Source: CAYNJG01 sp965216885 (GTDB lineage: Bacteria > Planctomycetota > Planctomycetia > Pirellulales > Pirellulaceae). Taken from it: a stretch of DNA of 64,000 nt. The stretch spans positions 2,170,001 through 2,234,000 of the forward strand of contig OZ244208.1 of NCBI GenBank assembly GCA_965216885.1, in the 5' to 3' direction. Below are positions 35,901-43,497 of the stretch, one piece after another. The notes beneath the pieces are model-generated. The model did no database searches. It was not told the origin of the DNA and saw only the letters and a program-made list of their open reading frames with translations. Position numbers and translations under genes: made by a program. Numbering within the stretch: position 1 is the first letter of the stretch; each line of letters opens with the position of its first letter.

Positions 35901-37904
35901 ATGCATTGTACCAGCGGCGCGTCGGCTAGCAAGCCAAATTTCGACAGGGACGAGGTCATTGAAGCCGCAGCGCAGAGGGGGGATTTCGACAGCATCTACA
36001 AACACGTTTGCGGCGTAGACCCACCTGCCAAGAATGGCAGCCCCTGTTCAGTCTGTGGTGGCACGGACCGTTTTTATCGGCACAAGGACTACATGGAAAC
36101 GGGCGGCACCGGCTGCCGAACCTGTGGGGACAGCAAAGGCGCGAACGTCATTAACGCTGTTATGTGGCTATGCCGTGTTGAGTTCCTAGAGGCACTCCAG
36201 CTGCTAGGCGAACACCTCGGCCTCGCAGGGACAGCCTCAAAGCCGGCGGATGACATATGGAACAAGGTGATGCGTTCGAAGAACATGTCATCCGAAGGCG
36301 CGAGGAAGTTTGGCGGCAAGCCCGCGACTCGCCAGAACAATAATGATGACGGGGCTTTCCCTGTCGTTCGCTTCCCGATGTACGACCCGGATGGTGAAGT
36401 AGGCCACTACGACATTACTTCCAGCGGGCATGGCCTCAACAAGAAGGGATCTCGGTCGGGCATTTTCCTTCCCGGACGCAAGCCGACCCCCGGCGAGACC
36501 TGGGTCATCTGCGAAGGCGTCAAGGACGCTACGCGGCTGCTTGAGATGGAATACAACGTGGCTGGCCGTGCTGGCAGGCAATTGGGCGTCAGCTTCGCCC
36601 GAATGTTTGAGCGATGCACGGTCATCATGCTCGGCGATCTCGACAAGCCGGGACAGGATGCATCAGTAAAGGCTGCAGAGCAGCTGGAGGCCTACGCCAC
36701 AGATATCCGCATCGCCACTCTGCCTGGCCCTGTCAAACAGTCGAAGGGGCGCGATGTACGTGACTTCCTGAAAGAGCCAGGCGGTGAGGAGGCTGTTCGC
36801 AAGGCAATCGATAACGCTAAACCGTGGAAGGATTCAGAGGCTGCCTCAGACGTCCTGCGGCCGCGCCACAAAGGACTCTGCACCATGCACACAGAGAACC
36901 CAACACTCCATCCGGCAATCATCGAGGGACTCATCAGGAGGGGCGAGATTGCGAATATTATCGCCGCCAGCAAGCAAGGCAAGAGTTGGTTAGTCATGGG
37001 GATGGCGGCCCATATTGCGTTCGGCAAAGACTGGCTCGGCCTACCGACTAAGCAAGGCAGGGTCTTGATTGTTGATAACGAGCTCCATGAAGCGACCGCT
37101 GTAAATCGAGCGAAGCAGGTCTGTGACGCACTCGGCCTCGATTGGAAGCAGACGGAGGACAGGATTCATATCGAGCCCCTCCGCGGCCGTGTTGGCGATT
37201 TTAACGCAATGGCTACGTACTTCCGGGAGCTCAAAGCCGGCGGCTGGGTGCCCGATGTAATTATCTTCGATGCGTTCTATCGGATGCTGCCGGCTGGTAT
37301 GAGCGAGAATGACAACGCGGAGATGACGCGGGTCTACAACACACTGGACCGCTATGCATCAATGGTGGGTGCAGCTGTTATCAACGTCCACCACTCCAGT
37401 AAGGGCAGTCAAAGCCGCAAGGCCGTAACGGATATCGGGTCCGGCGCTGGGGCAATTGCAAGAGCTGCTGATTGCCACCTCACTATCCGAGAGCATGAGG
37501 TGGCCGATTGTGCGGTGGTTGAAGCTCGACTGCGTTCGTTCGCCCCGCTTGATCCGTTCACCATACAGTTCAAGTTCCCGGTATGGGGACGGAAGGACCA
37601 GATTCAGCCGGAAGTAAAGAGCACCAAGCGGTCTCCGGCGGACGAGATGCAGGACAAGGCTTCCACTATGAAGGGGCTCGAATGGGCCTGCAGGCAAGAA
37701 GAGGGCTACTGCTTCACCGGTCGCCAACTGCGGGATGCGATGGGATGTGGTGAGAGTAAGGCCAACCGGCTAGTCAGCGACATGAAGGCACGTGAGTTGG
37801 TCGAGTATGGGGAAATGCTACGCAAGGGAGGGCATGACGTGCAGGGTTACCTACTCACGCCTCACGGGCGGAGTGAGTATGAGAAATGCAAAGACAGCGA
37901 GTAG
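35901..37904 (+). CDS. replication primase-helicase (zinc finger, Toprim, RepA-like RecA ATPase)
   Basis: A 667-residue multi-domain replication protein. Residues ~49-75 form a CHC2-like zinc finger (CSVC...CRTC). The Toprim domain has WVICEGVKDATR (~202) and MLGDLDKPGQDAS with the DxD-type acidic pair. A RepA/RecA-like ATPase follows with Walker A ASKQGKSWLVMG (Lys361), Walker B VIIFDAFYRMLP and VHHSSKG. A C-terminal winged-helix part (RQLRDAMGCGESKANRLVSD) may bind DNA. This is the arrangement of P4-alpha-like satellite replication proteins. It is followed at once by the CTGTCC repeat cluster, its probable binding site. Confidence 0.85.
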   Translation: MHCTSGASASKPNFDRDEVIEAAAQRGDFDSIYKHVCGVDPPAKNGSPCSVCGGTDRFYRHKDYMETGGTGCRTCGDSKGANVINAVMWLCRVEFLEALQLLGEHLGLAGTASKPADDIWNKVMRSKNMSSEGARKFGGKPATRQNNNDDGAFPVVRFPMYDPDGEVGHYDITSSGHGLNKKGSRSGIFLPGRKPTPGETWVICEGVKDATRLLEMEYNVAGRAGRQLGVSFARMFERCTVIMLGDLDKPGQDASVKAAEQLEAYATDIRIATLPGPVKQSKGRDVRDFLKEPGGEEAVRKAIDNAKPWKDSEAASDVLRPRHKGLCTMHTENPTLHPAIIEGLIRRGEIANIIAASKQGKSWLVMGMAAHIAFGKDWLGLPTKQGRVLIVDNELHEATAVNRAKQVCDALGLDWKQTEDRIHIEPLRGRVGDFNAMATYFRELKAGGWVPDVIIFDAFYRMLPAGMSENDNAEMTRVYNTLDRYASMVGAAVINVHHSSKGSQSRKAVTDIGSGAGAIARAADCHLTIREHEVADCAVVEARLRSFAPLDPFTIQFKFPVWGRKDQIQPEVKSTKRSPADEMQDKASTMKGLEWACRQEEGYCFTGRQLRDAMGCGESKANRLVSDMKARELVEYGEMLRKGGHDVQGYLLTPHGRSEYEKCKDSE

Positions 37905-38007
37905 CTGTCCGCACTGTCCGCCGACCGGACAGTCGGCGCTTAAAAGTACTGGCCGGCTAAAGGTTGTTGGGCACTGTCCACTGTCCGCCCGCCTTTAAGG
38001 CGGACAG
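37905..38007. repeat. CTGTCC repeat cluster, candidate origin of replication
   Basis: Six copies of CTGTCC(G/A) in 103 bp directly after the primase stop: direct at 37905, 37914, 37974 and 37981, inverted (CGGACAG) at 37926 and 38001. The pair at 37981-38007 forms the hairpin CTGTCCGCC / GGCGGACAG. Both orientation and density fit an iteron-type origin recognised by the neighbouring replication protein; a terminator is less likely because no T-run follows. Confidence 0.6.
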
Positions 38008-38118
38008 TAGTGTGTGACAACCAAGGAAGAGTAGTAATTCTTCCATCCGGTTGGGATACAGCGAACTGCGATACGGGCGTCGCCACTAACCCATTCAATC
38101 GGTGGCCAACGGAGCAGA

Positions 38119-38250
38119 ATGATGCTGATGAGCGAAACCAGCGAACCACTGGAAGACGGTCGCACAGAGAATGAACAGATGATCACTGAACATGCGCTCG
38201 CCACGCTGACCTTCGAAGACTACTTGCGAGCCGCTCGCTACGCTGGCTAG
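38119..38250 (+). CDS. small 43-residue hypothetical protein
   Basis: A short frame with GGAG just ahead of two consecutive ATG codons (38119 and 38122). The product is acidic in the first half (SETSEPLEDGRTENEQ) and ends TFEDYLRAARYAG. No relatives are recognised. It is supported by its ribosome site and by lying in an otherwise empty stretch of a compact element, not by homology. Confidence 0.4.
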   Translation: MMLMSETSEPLEDGRTENEQMITEHALATLTFEDYLRAARYAG

Positions 38251-38424
38251 CCCCTCAGCGGCGTCGTGTCGCGCGACAAAACGGAGGGCCGCAGTATGAC
38301 CCGGTTTGGCTCGGAGTGCGTTAGGCGGCCCCTCAGGGCCTCTCAGGCGATGGGCTCCAGAAATTGTTGGGGAAACGGCAATCTGCAAACCATAGCGAAT
38401 GCTCGCACATTTTTTCCGGCAAGT

Positions 38425-38453
38425 CGTAACCCGTTGGCATCCAATAGGTTACG
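38425..38453. repeat. inverted repeat CGTAACC / GGTTACG
   Basis: Seven-base arms at 38425-38431 and 38447-38453 separated by 15 bp, just upstream of the candidate promoter of the capsid module. Possibly an operator half of the module; nothing else is seen between 38251 and 38461. Confidence 0.45.
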
Positions 38454-38461
38454 GATAATCG

Positions 38462-38540
38462 TTGACAAGCGGCCATAATGCACGACAATCAAAGCACGAA
38501 ACAGGATTCACGTAACGTGAGTCGCGAACACACAAGGAGG
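38462..38540 (+). promoter_or_regulatory. candidate promoter, operator palindrome and strong ribosome site for the capsid module
   Basis: TTGACA at 38462-38467 matches the -35 consensus; 16 bp later GACAAT (38484-38489) is an acceptable -10. The palindrome TCACGTAACGTGA (38508-38520) lies near the expected start of transcription, where a repressor would act, and AAGGAGG (38534-38540) is a full-strength ribosome site for the ATG at 38546. One of the two HTH proteins of the element is the natural candidate regulator. Confidence 0.5.
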
Positions 38541-38545
38541 TGCGC

Positions 38546-38980
38546 ATGCTGACTATCGACCCGGCAGATTTCGACTACGAGCAATTCACGGAAGACATTG
38601 AACATTCGATGCTCAAGTTGAGCTTCAAGGAGCTGGAATTCATCTCCGAGATTGCCCGCAAGCTGGATGGCCAAGCGCCCGTACTCTGCCACTGGCTAAG
38701 TGATTGCGTGTTCGCCATCCAGATGCAGCGGGAAATGGTTTCCCAAGAGATGCCGGAGCCGCCGTGGCCTCATTGCAGCCTTTCGGACGCGGCGGAAGGT
38801 GCCATGGTCCTCGCCTTCATCTTGGAGGACCGGTGGACGCCATCGGTGCGCGATGTGTTGATCAAGGTCCAGCGAACACTTCACGGTGCCCAGCTGGAAT
38901 GGGCACGCGAAGTCGAGCGAACTAACTGCGAAGAGTATTTCGGAAAGCCAATCCCCAGACGAAAGGCAAACGAGTGTTGA
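38546..38980 (+). CDS. hypothetical protein, first gene of the capsid module
   Basis: A 144-residue protein with start fixed by AAGGAGG five bases before the ATG. It is rich in acidic and helical segments (DIEHSMLKLSFKELEFISEIARK). No family motif is recognised. Its stop overlaps the next gene by GTGTTGA, so the four genes 38546-40545 are tightly coupled and probably co-regulated with the capsid gene. Confidence 0.7.
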   Translation: MLTIDPADFDYEQFTEDIEHSMLKLSFKELEFISEIARKLDGQAPVLCHWLSDCVFAIQMQREMVSQEMPEPPWPHCSLSDAAEGAMVLAFILEDRWTPSVRDVLIKVQRTLHGAQLEWAREVERTNCEEYFGKPIPRRKANEC

Positions 38981-39171
38981 AACTGTTAAGTGTCGAGGAA
39001 TGCGCAGCGGTCTATGGGGTTTGCCCACGAACGGTTCGACGCTGGGCGCGCGACGGGCACATCCCCCAAGCGTTGGTTATCGGCGGCACCCAGCGCTGGC
39101 GACTGGCCGACCTTGAATCGGACCTTGACCGGCAGTCCAGAGAACAGAACCTGCATCGGAGCACCATGTGA
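38974..39171 (+). CDS. small HTH_17/excisionase-like DNA-binding protein
   Basis: A 65-residue protein starting at GTG inside the previous gene's end. LSVEECAAVYGVCPRTVRRW followed by the wing GHIPQALVIGGTQRWRLADLE is the compact helix-turn-helix of AlpA/Xis-type regulators. It is the second such protein in the element. Its position ahead of the capsid gene suggests regulation of the module; in some satellites such small proteins are also virion or excision factors. Confidence 0.75.
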   Translation: MLKLLSVEECAAVYGVCPRTVRRWARDGHIPQALVIGGTQRWRLADLESDLDRQSREQNLHRSTM

Positions 39172-39371
39172 GACAGTTTATCGACCGGTTCGCGGAGCTT
39201 CGGTGGCACGTAGATGCGGCCCGAAAAATGGCCGAGCGAACAGACCTCTCCCCGGCGCTCAGGCGGACGGCGGAATATGAACTAAGGAAGGCTCAACTGG
39301 AACTTGAAGAGTATCGCGCGGCAACAGCTGCCGCCATCACTAAGGAGCTGACCAATGGTCGCAAACGGTAA
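39168..39371 (+). CDS. small helical hypothetical protein
   Basis: A 67-residue frame beginning at GTG that overlaps the previous stop (ATGTGAGA) and runs 17 bp into the capsid gene. The product is almost entirely amphipathic helix (RRTAEYELRKAQLELEEYRAA). A scaffold-like or assembly-factor role next to a capsid gene is conceivable but only from size and position. Confidence 0.6.
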   Translation: MRQFIDRFAELRWHVDAARKMAERTDLSPALRRTAEYELRKAQLELEEYRAATAAAITKELTNGRKR

Positions 39372-40545
39372 ACTGACTTCGCTGCGCAAGGAGCAGCGGG
39401 ATCTATACACCAAATTGAAGGAACTCCAGGCCCACAGCGAATGGACGCCGGAGCAGAAAACAGAATGGGACTCGCTGAACAAGCGGTTCGAGGAAGTCGA
39501 CGCAGAGCTCGACAAGGCCCCCCGTGGCGTCCCAATCGCGGACGCAATACGGGACGGCAAAACGTTCCGCCATGGCGAGAGCATCGAAGCTGCGGCCCGT
39601 GAGCGTCTCGGCATTCGGGCTAGTGAACACACGTCCACCCTCGGTGATATGTGCTGCCTGTTGGCTGGCCGACGGCCGGAGAACGACCAGCAGCGTGCGT
39701 TGGCTCAAGGTGCTGATGCAACCGGTGGGGCGGCTGTCGATGAGATCCTCAGCGGCCAATGGATTGATGTAGCCCGCAACATGACGGTGGCATCCAGAGC
39801 GGGTGTTGAATTCCTGCCGATTGGGGCAGCGGATACGTTGCACTTTCCAAAACAGGACTCCGACCCGGTCGCAGCATGGCGAAATGAGGCGGCCGCTATT
39901 GCGGAGAGCGACCCCACGTTCAGCCGGGTGACCGCGACACCATTCAGTCTGGCGGTTCAGTTCAAAGCGAGCCGCGAGCTACTGATGAACGGCATCGGAG
40001 TCCCGGGTCAGTTGATGCGTAGCACAGCACAGGCCATGGCGGTCCAGCTCGACAAGGCGGTATTCGTCGGCAGTGGGTCTGCACCCGAGCCGGAGGGCAT
40101 CACCAACGTCACGGGCGTACAGGAAGTGAGTTTCGACTCCACGCTGGCAAACTACTCGCCAATCATTGAAGGGTTGCAGCTAGTCGAGTCAGCGAACGAG
40201 CAGCCCAGCCCCTACCTGGTGACCAGCCCGCGAACGAAGTACGAGCTGGCGGGGCTGGTGGATGCGGACAACAACCCATTGCGGATGCCGGAAGTGGTCT
40301 CGGGTTTGAGCCAGTTGGCCACGACCTCGATCCCAACCGACGGCGGAGCCGGCTCCGATGAGTCGACCATCTTCCTCGGTGACTTCAGCCAGGTGTGCGT
40401 GGTCCTTCGGGAGAATATTCGGCTGTTCGTTCTGAAGGAGCTGCACGCGGCAACCGGTGAGGTTGGGTTTATCGCCCATGCTCAAGCGGACGTGATTGTG
40501 AAGCGACCAGCGGCCCTCTGCCAAATCACCGGCATCCAGCCATAG
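39355..40545 (+). CDS. HK97-fold phage major capsid protein
   Basis: A 396-residue capsid protein (PF05065 type). Residues ~1-60 are a coiled-coil delta domain (LRKEQRDLYTKLKELQ, LNKRFEEVDAELDK) that in phages guides assembly and is then removed by a protease. The HK97 body has GADATGGAAVDEILSG, ATPFSLAVQFKASRELL (E-loop/P-domain region), LDKAVFVGSGSAPEPEGI and a C-terminal FIAHAQADVIVKRP. The length fits the family. No prohead protease, portal or terminase accompanies it, so processing and packaging would have to come from a helper phage. An encapsulin is less likely because the delta domain is present. Confidence 0.9.
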   Translation: MVANGKLTSLRKEQRDLYTKLKELQAHSEWTPEQKTEWDSLNKRFEEVDAELDKAPRGVPIADAIRDGKTFRHGESIEAAARERLGIRASEHTSTLGDMCCLLAGRRPENDQQRALAQGADATGGAAVDEILSGQWIDVARNMTVASRAGVEFLPIGAADTLHFPKQDSDPVAAWRNEAAAIAESDPTFSRVTATPFSLAVQFKASRELLMNGIGVPGQLMRSTAQAMAVQLDKAVFVGSGSAPEPEGITNVTGVQEVSFDSTLANYSPIIEGLQLVESANEQPSPYLVTSPRTKYELAGLVDADNNPLRMPEVVSGLSQLATTSIPTDGGAGSDESTIFLGDFSQVCVVLRENIRLFVLKELHAATGEVGFIAHAQADVIVKRPAALCQITGIQP

Positions 40546-40587
40546 AAAAACTTGCCGGGGGGTGCCATCTCCTCCCCCTGGCATCTT

Positions 40588-40625
40588 GCGGTTGACTTCT
40601 GGCAGTCGCGGAGTCAGCCGCTTTT
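40588..40625 (+). terminator. first tandem terminator after the capsid gene
   Basis: Arms 40588-40599 and 40610-40621 pair over 12 bp (two G-U pairs), with a 10-nt loop and TTTTA after. This is the first of two Rho-independent terminators. Confidence 0.7.
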
Positions 40626-40669
40626 ACGTTCAACCTGCTGGGGGTTTTACCTCTTTCCCCCCGGCACCT

Positions 40670-40709
40670 GCGGCTGGCTCCTTGGCAGTAGCGGAGTCAG
40701 CCGCTTTTT
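40670..40709 (+). terminator. second tandem terminator after the capsid gene
   Basis: Arms GCGGCTGGCTCC (40670-40681) and GGAGTCAGCCGC (40693-40704) pair over 12 bp with one G-U pair, followed by TTTTT. Together with the first it should give strong termination, unless read-through is intended. Confidence 0.75.
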
Positions 40710-40737
40710 CGTTCATTCAATACAGGAGCCATAAGCA

Positions 40738-41037
40738 ATGGCAACCAGAACACGGAACACGATTGACCAGTCGGTATCGATTTCGTCCACCGCAGTCAGC
40801 CTCGAGGATCTCGGCTTCACCGCATCGCAAGTACGGGGCTCACGGGGGCTGGCGGTCACCGTGGACAACCCTGTTCGCTATCTAACGGCAGGCACGCCCA
40901 CAGCCTCATTCGGGCACTACCTCCCGGCCCATGAGACCACGCACTTCACAGGCGGCTCAGCGGGCGATCTCAGGTTCATCGCGGTGAGTTCGGCGGGTGC
41001 CGGGGTCATCACGCTGGATACGTTTGATACGCCGTAG
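40738..41037 (+). CDS. small protein after the capsid gene, possible decoration or head protein
   Basis: A 99-residue product preceded by GGAG ten bases before the ATG. It begins with a Thr/Ser-rich stretch and is glycine-, alanine- and threonine-rich (SAGAGVITLDTFDTP), beta in character. Such small proteins after a capsid gene often decorate virions, but no motif proves it. It lies beyond both terminators, so it must depend on read-through or its own promoter. Confidence 0.5.
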   Translation: MATRTRNTIDQSVSISSTAVSLEDLGFTASQVRGSRGLAVTVDNPVRYLTAGTPTASFGHYLPAHETTHFTGGSAGDLRFIAVSSAGAGVITLDTFDTP

Positions 41038-41180
41038 CAGTTGTGTGTCGAATGCTGACGGCATTTTGATCACCACATGTTTTCGCTTTTGGTGATTGCG
41101 GGCCCACAACATCCCATTAGCTGGGGTATACTGGGGCCGCGGGCCTTTCTGCCTGCAGCACATTATGACGGGAGTCAAAC

Positions 41181-42062
41181 ATGATTCTTCGAGCTCTGGC
41201 CATCGTGCTTTGGCTAGCTGGCGTTGCATCTGCCGAGCAACTGTTTATCGAGCGATTTGACGACTTGGCCGCGTGGACCGGTAAGAATGATGGCTCGCAT
41301 TCAGGTGTTGTTGTGGCCGACCCAATTCGAGCCGGCAACCACGTCGTTACCTTCACTAGCTTGACGACTCGCGGTGACATATTTAGCGAGGAAATCCCAG
41401 TTGCTCGATCTCATAGGTACCGAATTGAATTCGATTACCTTGGCTTGCCCGGCCGTGGAGTCGCTGGTGACCTTGGTGGAGCTATTGGCTTATCGGACGA
41501 CCTGTCGTTCCCCGGCGGCCAACACGTTTGGCTGGAAGCCACTGTCGATAACGCTGACGTCCAGTCAGCGACCCTAGTTGATAATGGCACTTGGCGTACG
41601 TACGAGGTGGAGTTCGACCCATTCGACCCTAATGTGCTTGCTCTCCCTGGCCGAATCCAACCGTTTGAACCTACTAACAACACGATCCGGGTGATTGTAG
41701 AAGATTTTCTCGACTCGCGAGGTGTTGCCGGGGATGCATACTTTGACAACCTCCGCGTCTTATCAGCGTTTGCTCCTTGTACACCCAACGATTGGCTTCC
41801 TGGGGATGCGAACATCGATGGTACTGTCGACTTCGGTGACTTCCTGAGCCTCTCAGCTAACTTTGACATGGATGGCGACTGGTCGCAGGGAGACTTCAAT
41901 TGCGACGCCGTCATTAATTTTGATGACTTCCTAATTGTCTCAGAGCATTTCGGCGACTCGAACACCACAACGACTGTTGATAGCGTGCCGGAACCCTCCG
42001 GCTTTGCGATAGCCTTGGCTGTTGCCTGTTGGGGCACGTACATCCGCCGCTACGACGACTGA
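41181..42062 (+). CDS. secreted dockerin-like/PEP-CTERM protein, cargo of the element
   Basis: A 293-residue protein with a signal peptide (MILRALAIVLWLAGVASA), a beta-rich N-terminal ~200 residues of carbohydrate-binding-like character (LFIERFDDLAAW, VWLEATVDNADVQSATL), two dockerin-type calcium loops (GDANIDGTVDFGDFLSLS, GDFNCDAVINFDDFLIVS), then VPEPSGFAIALAVACWG and an RRYDD tail. GGGAG precedes the ATG. It is inside the att repeats (right end at 42378), yet it looks like a host planctomycete surface protein and has no viral feature. It is the only non-mobility cargo in the element. Confidence 0.8.
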   Translation: MILRALAIVLWLAGVASAEQLFIERFDDLAAWTGKNDGSHSGVVVADPIRAGNHVVTFTSLTTRGDIFSEEIPVARSHRYRIEFDYLGLPGRGVAGDLGGAIGLSDDLSFPGGQHVWLEATVDNADVQSATLVDNGTWRTYEVEFDPFDPNVLALPGRIQPFEPTNNTIRVIVEDFLDSRGVAGDAYFDNLRVLSAFAPCTPNDWLPGDANIDGTVDFGDFLSLSANFDMDGDWSQGDFNCDAVINFDDFLIVSEHFGDSNTTTTVDSVPEPSGFAIALAVACWGTYIRRYDD

Positions 42063-42337
42063 TATGTGACCGGTCCGTTCTACCGAAAAGCCTGACTCCG
42101 TCTACGGATTGTGCGGATGGCTATCGAGCTGAGGCGGACACCGCAGCTAAGGATCGGCTCAATCAGGGCGCTTCCGTTGAATGCGGGGCGTCCTTTTTGA
42201 TGTCCGGAACACTAGGCGGGTACTACCCGTTTGGCGAGGTTTATTGGTGCCTTATGCGGGTATTTGGTGTCTGCTGGATTTGCGTTTGAGCCTAGAAAAA
42301 CCGGTGTTTCCGCTGGTTTTCTGCCGGGTGCCGCTCC
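42063..42337. other. right end of the element, no gene seen
   Basis: 275 bp between the cargo gene and attR. No reliable frame: the overlapping frames here are short and lack motifs. The stretch reads mainly as neutral filler. Confidence 0.4.
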
Positions 42338-42378
42338 GATTAGAAGTCCGCTGCTCTATCCAGCTGAGCTATGGGCGC
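42338..42378. repeat. attachment repeat attR (41 bp)
   Basis: Copy of the tRNA-Arg 5' half from the anticodon loop to the 5' end, identical to 33118-33158. As the tRNA's 3' half is missing here, this is the stranded original 5' half of the gene. Confidence 0.92.
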
Positions 42379-42621
42379 GTCGCTTTTTTGGGTGGGGATC
42401 GCGATGGGGCGTGGTCTGTCGGCCGCCCCCGTTTCGCGGGACGACCAGTGTATCGTCATCTACCGTTTCGAGGGAACCTCTTACTCGACGGCTCGAGCCG
42501 CATTTTTGCTGGAATTCTATGGCAAGGCCGTCCTGGCAGGGGATTGGCGGTTGTCGATGTTTTTCCTGTTTCCTGTGAATCGTGCCGGTGGAGGTTCCGG
42601 TGGCGGTCGGTTCCGCGGGAT

Positions 42622-43314
42622 CTATTCCGCAGGGCGTAGGATTCGCATCATCTGATTTGCGCCACGCTGGAATTCGTAGTCGACCGTCGTGAACTCGACG
42701 TCGTAGCCCTCGCCCTGCAGCGATGCGGTGACAGCTTGCAGATGTCGCGATCGTTGCCCACCCAGCTCCAGCAGTGGAAAGATTCTCGCTTCTGTGGCGA
42801 CTCGCATTAGTTCACGAATGGACGCAACGTGGAAATCGGTCGAGAGGTGCTCGCTGTACAAAAACAGGAAGTGCGAGCACAGCACGAGGTCGAAGCCGTC
42901 GCTCGCGAAGGGGAGCGATGGTAGTTCCGCGGCGACGTAGCGATTGCTGTGCTGCGTGACTGCGAAGTCGGCTATAAACCGCTCCATCGCCTGCATGCGA
43001 TGCTGGGCCAGTGCGTCGGGATTGGGGATCATTTTCGACCACACGAATTCGCTGCGATGGGCCCTCGCGTAGCTGATGATCTTTGGTGACGTAATTTCGA
43101 TCTGATTTCGGATTTCGTCAGCCGAGTACTGATAGACCGGATCGCAGGAGACGACGGTCCGCCCCGCGAGATGCATTTCCGCGTTGAAGCTCGCCGGGCC
43201 GTCCGCACAACCGAGTATGCTTTGTGCGAGGTCATCCTCGGTCAATGCAAACATGTGGCGATACTCACCGAGTGACCGGCCCCAGGGGACGACTTTGTCC
43301 AGCTTGAATGACAT
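42622..43314 (-). CDS. SAM-dependent methyltransferase-like protein
   Basis: A 230-residue class I methyltransferase. The SAM site region is GCADGPASFNAEMHLAG, with an acidic VVSCDPVYQYS strand end and the later FDLVLCSHFLFLYSEHL (motif IV-like). The C-terminus (DVEFTTVDYEFQRGANQMMRIL) fits the fold. No substrate is indicated. It lies between attR and a divergent DinB gene, outside the element. Confidence 0.65.
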   Translation of the reverse strand: MSFKLDKVVPWGRSLGEYRHMFALTEDDLAQSILGCADGPASFNAEMHLAGRTVVSCDPVYQYSADEIRNQIEITSPKIISYARAHRSEFVWSKMIPNPDALAQHRMQAMERFIADFAVTQHSNRYVAAELPSLPFASDGFDLVLCSHFLFLYSEHLSTDFHVASIRELMRVATEARIFPLLELGGQRSRHLQAVTASLQGEGYDVEFTTVDYEFQRGANQMMRILRPAE

Positions 43315-43497
43315 GTTCTTTTTTCCGGGATGGAGCGGTGGCAGTTCTGGATTCGTCGTGAGTCGCTATCGTTCGTCAGATTCGCCTCCGAACCTGTCGA
43401 CGCGGAATTGCGTCGTGATGGCGTGTTGCCCATCATTTCAGTTCGGCGAAAGCGTCTGGTCAAATACGACATCATTCCCACTCGAAAGTTCGCGATC

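Larger units (their letters stand above)
40550..40715 (+). repeat. diverged ~83-bp tandem duplication carrying two hairpins per unit
   Basis: Two units, offset 83 bp. The best matched parts are 40600-40632 and 40683-40715 (31 of 33 identical). Each unit also begins with a G-run/C-run hairpin (GCCGGGGGG...CCCCCTGGC at 40554-40582; GCTGGGGG...CCCCCCGGC in the second). The duplicated RNA structure lies between the capsid gene and the next small gene. Confidence 0.75.
33118..42378. mobile_element. tRNA-Arg-integrated phage-satellite-like element, ~9.2 kb
   Basis: Bounded by the 41-bp direct repeats, offset 9220 bp. Contents in order: integrase, coiled-coil protein, HTH protein, small acidic protein, primase-helicase, candidate origin, tiny gene, four-gene promoter-led module ending in an HK97 major capsid gene, tandem terminators, possible virion gene, and a dockerin/PEP-CTERM cargo gene. 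All genes are on the plus strand. There is no tail, portal, terminase, protease or lysis gene, so it cannot make particles alone. Size and gene content resemble capsid-carrying satellites (cf-PICI type), which is an analogy and not shown homology. Confidence 0.85.

Noticed and set aside
37905..38007. possible terminator after the primase
   Set aside because: The hairpin has no T-run and several unpaired CTGTCC copies; an origin-like cluster explains it better.
39355..40545. capsid gene as an encapsulin
   Set aside because: The N-terminal delta-domain coiled coil and the phage-type neighbours (integrase, primase) point to a viral capsid.
42371..42655. 94-residue frame starting in attR
   Set aside because: Begins within the tRNA fragment, ends inside the methyltransferase gene and has no recognisable product.
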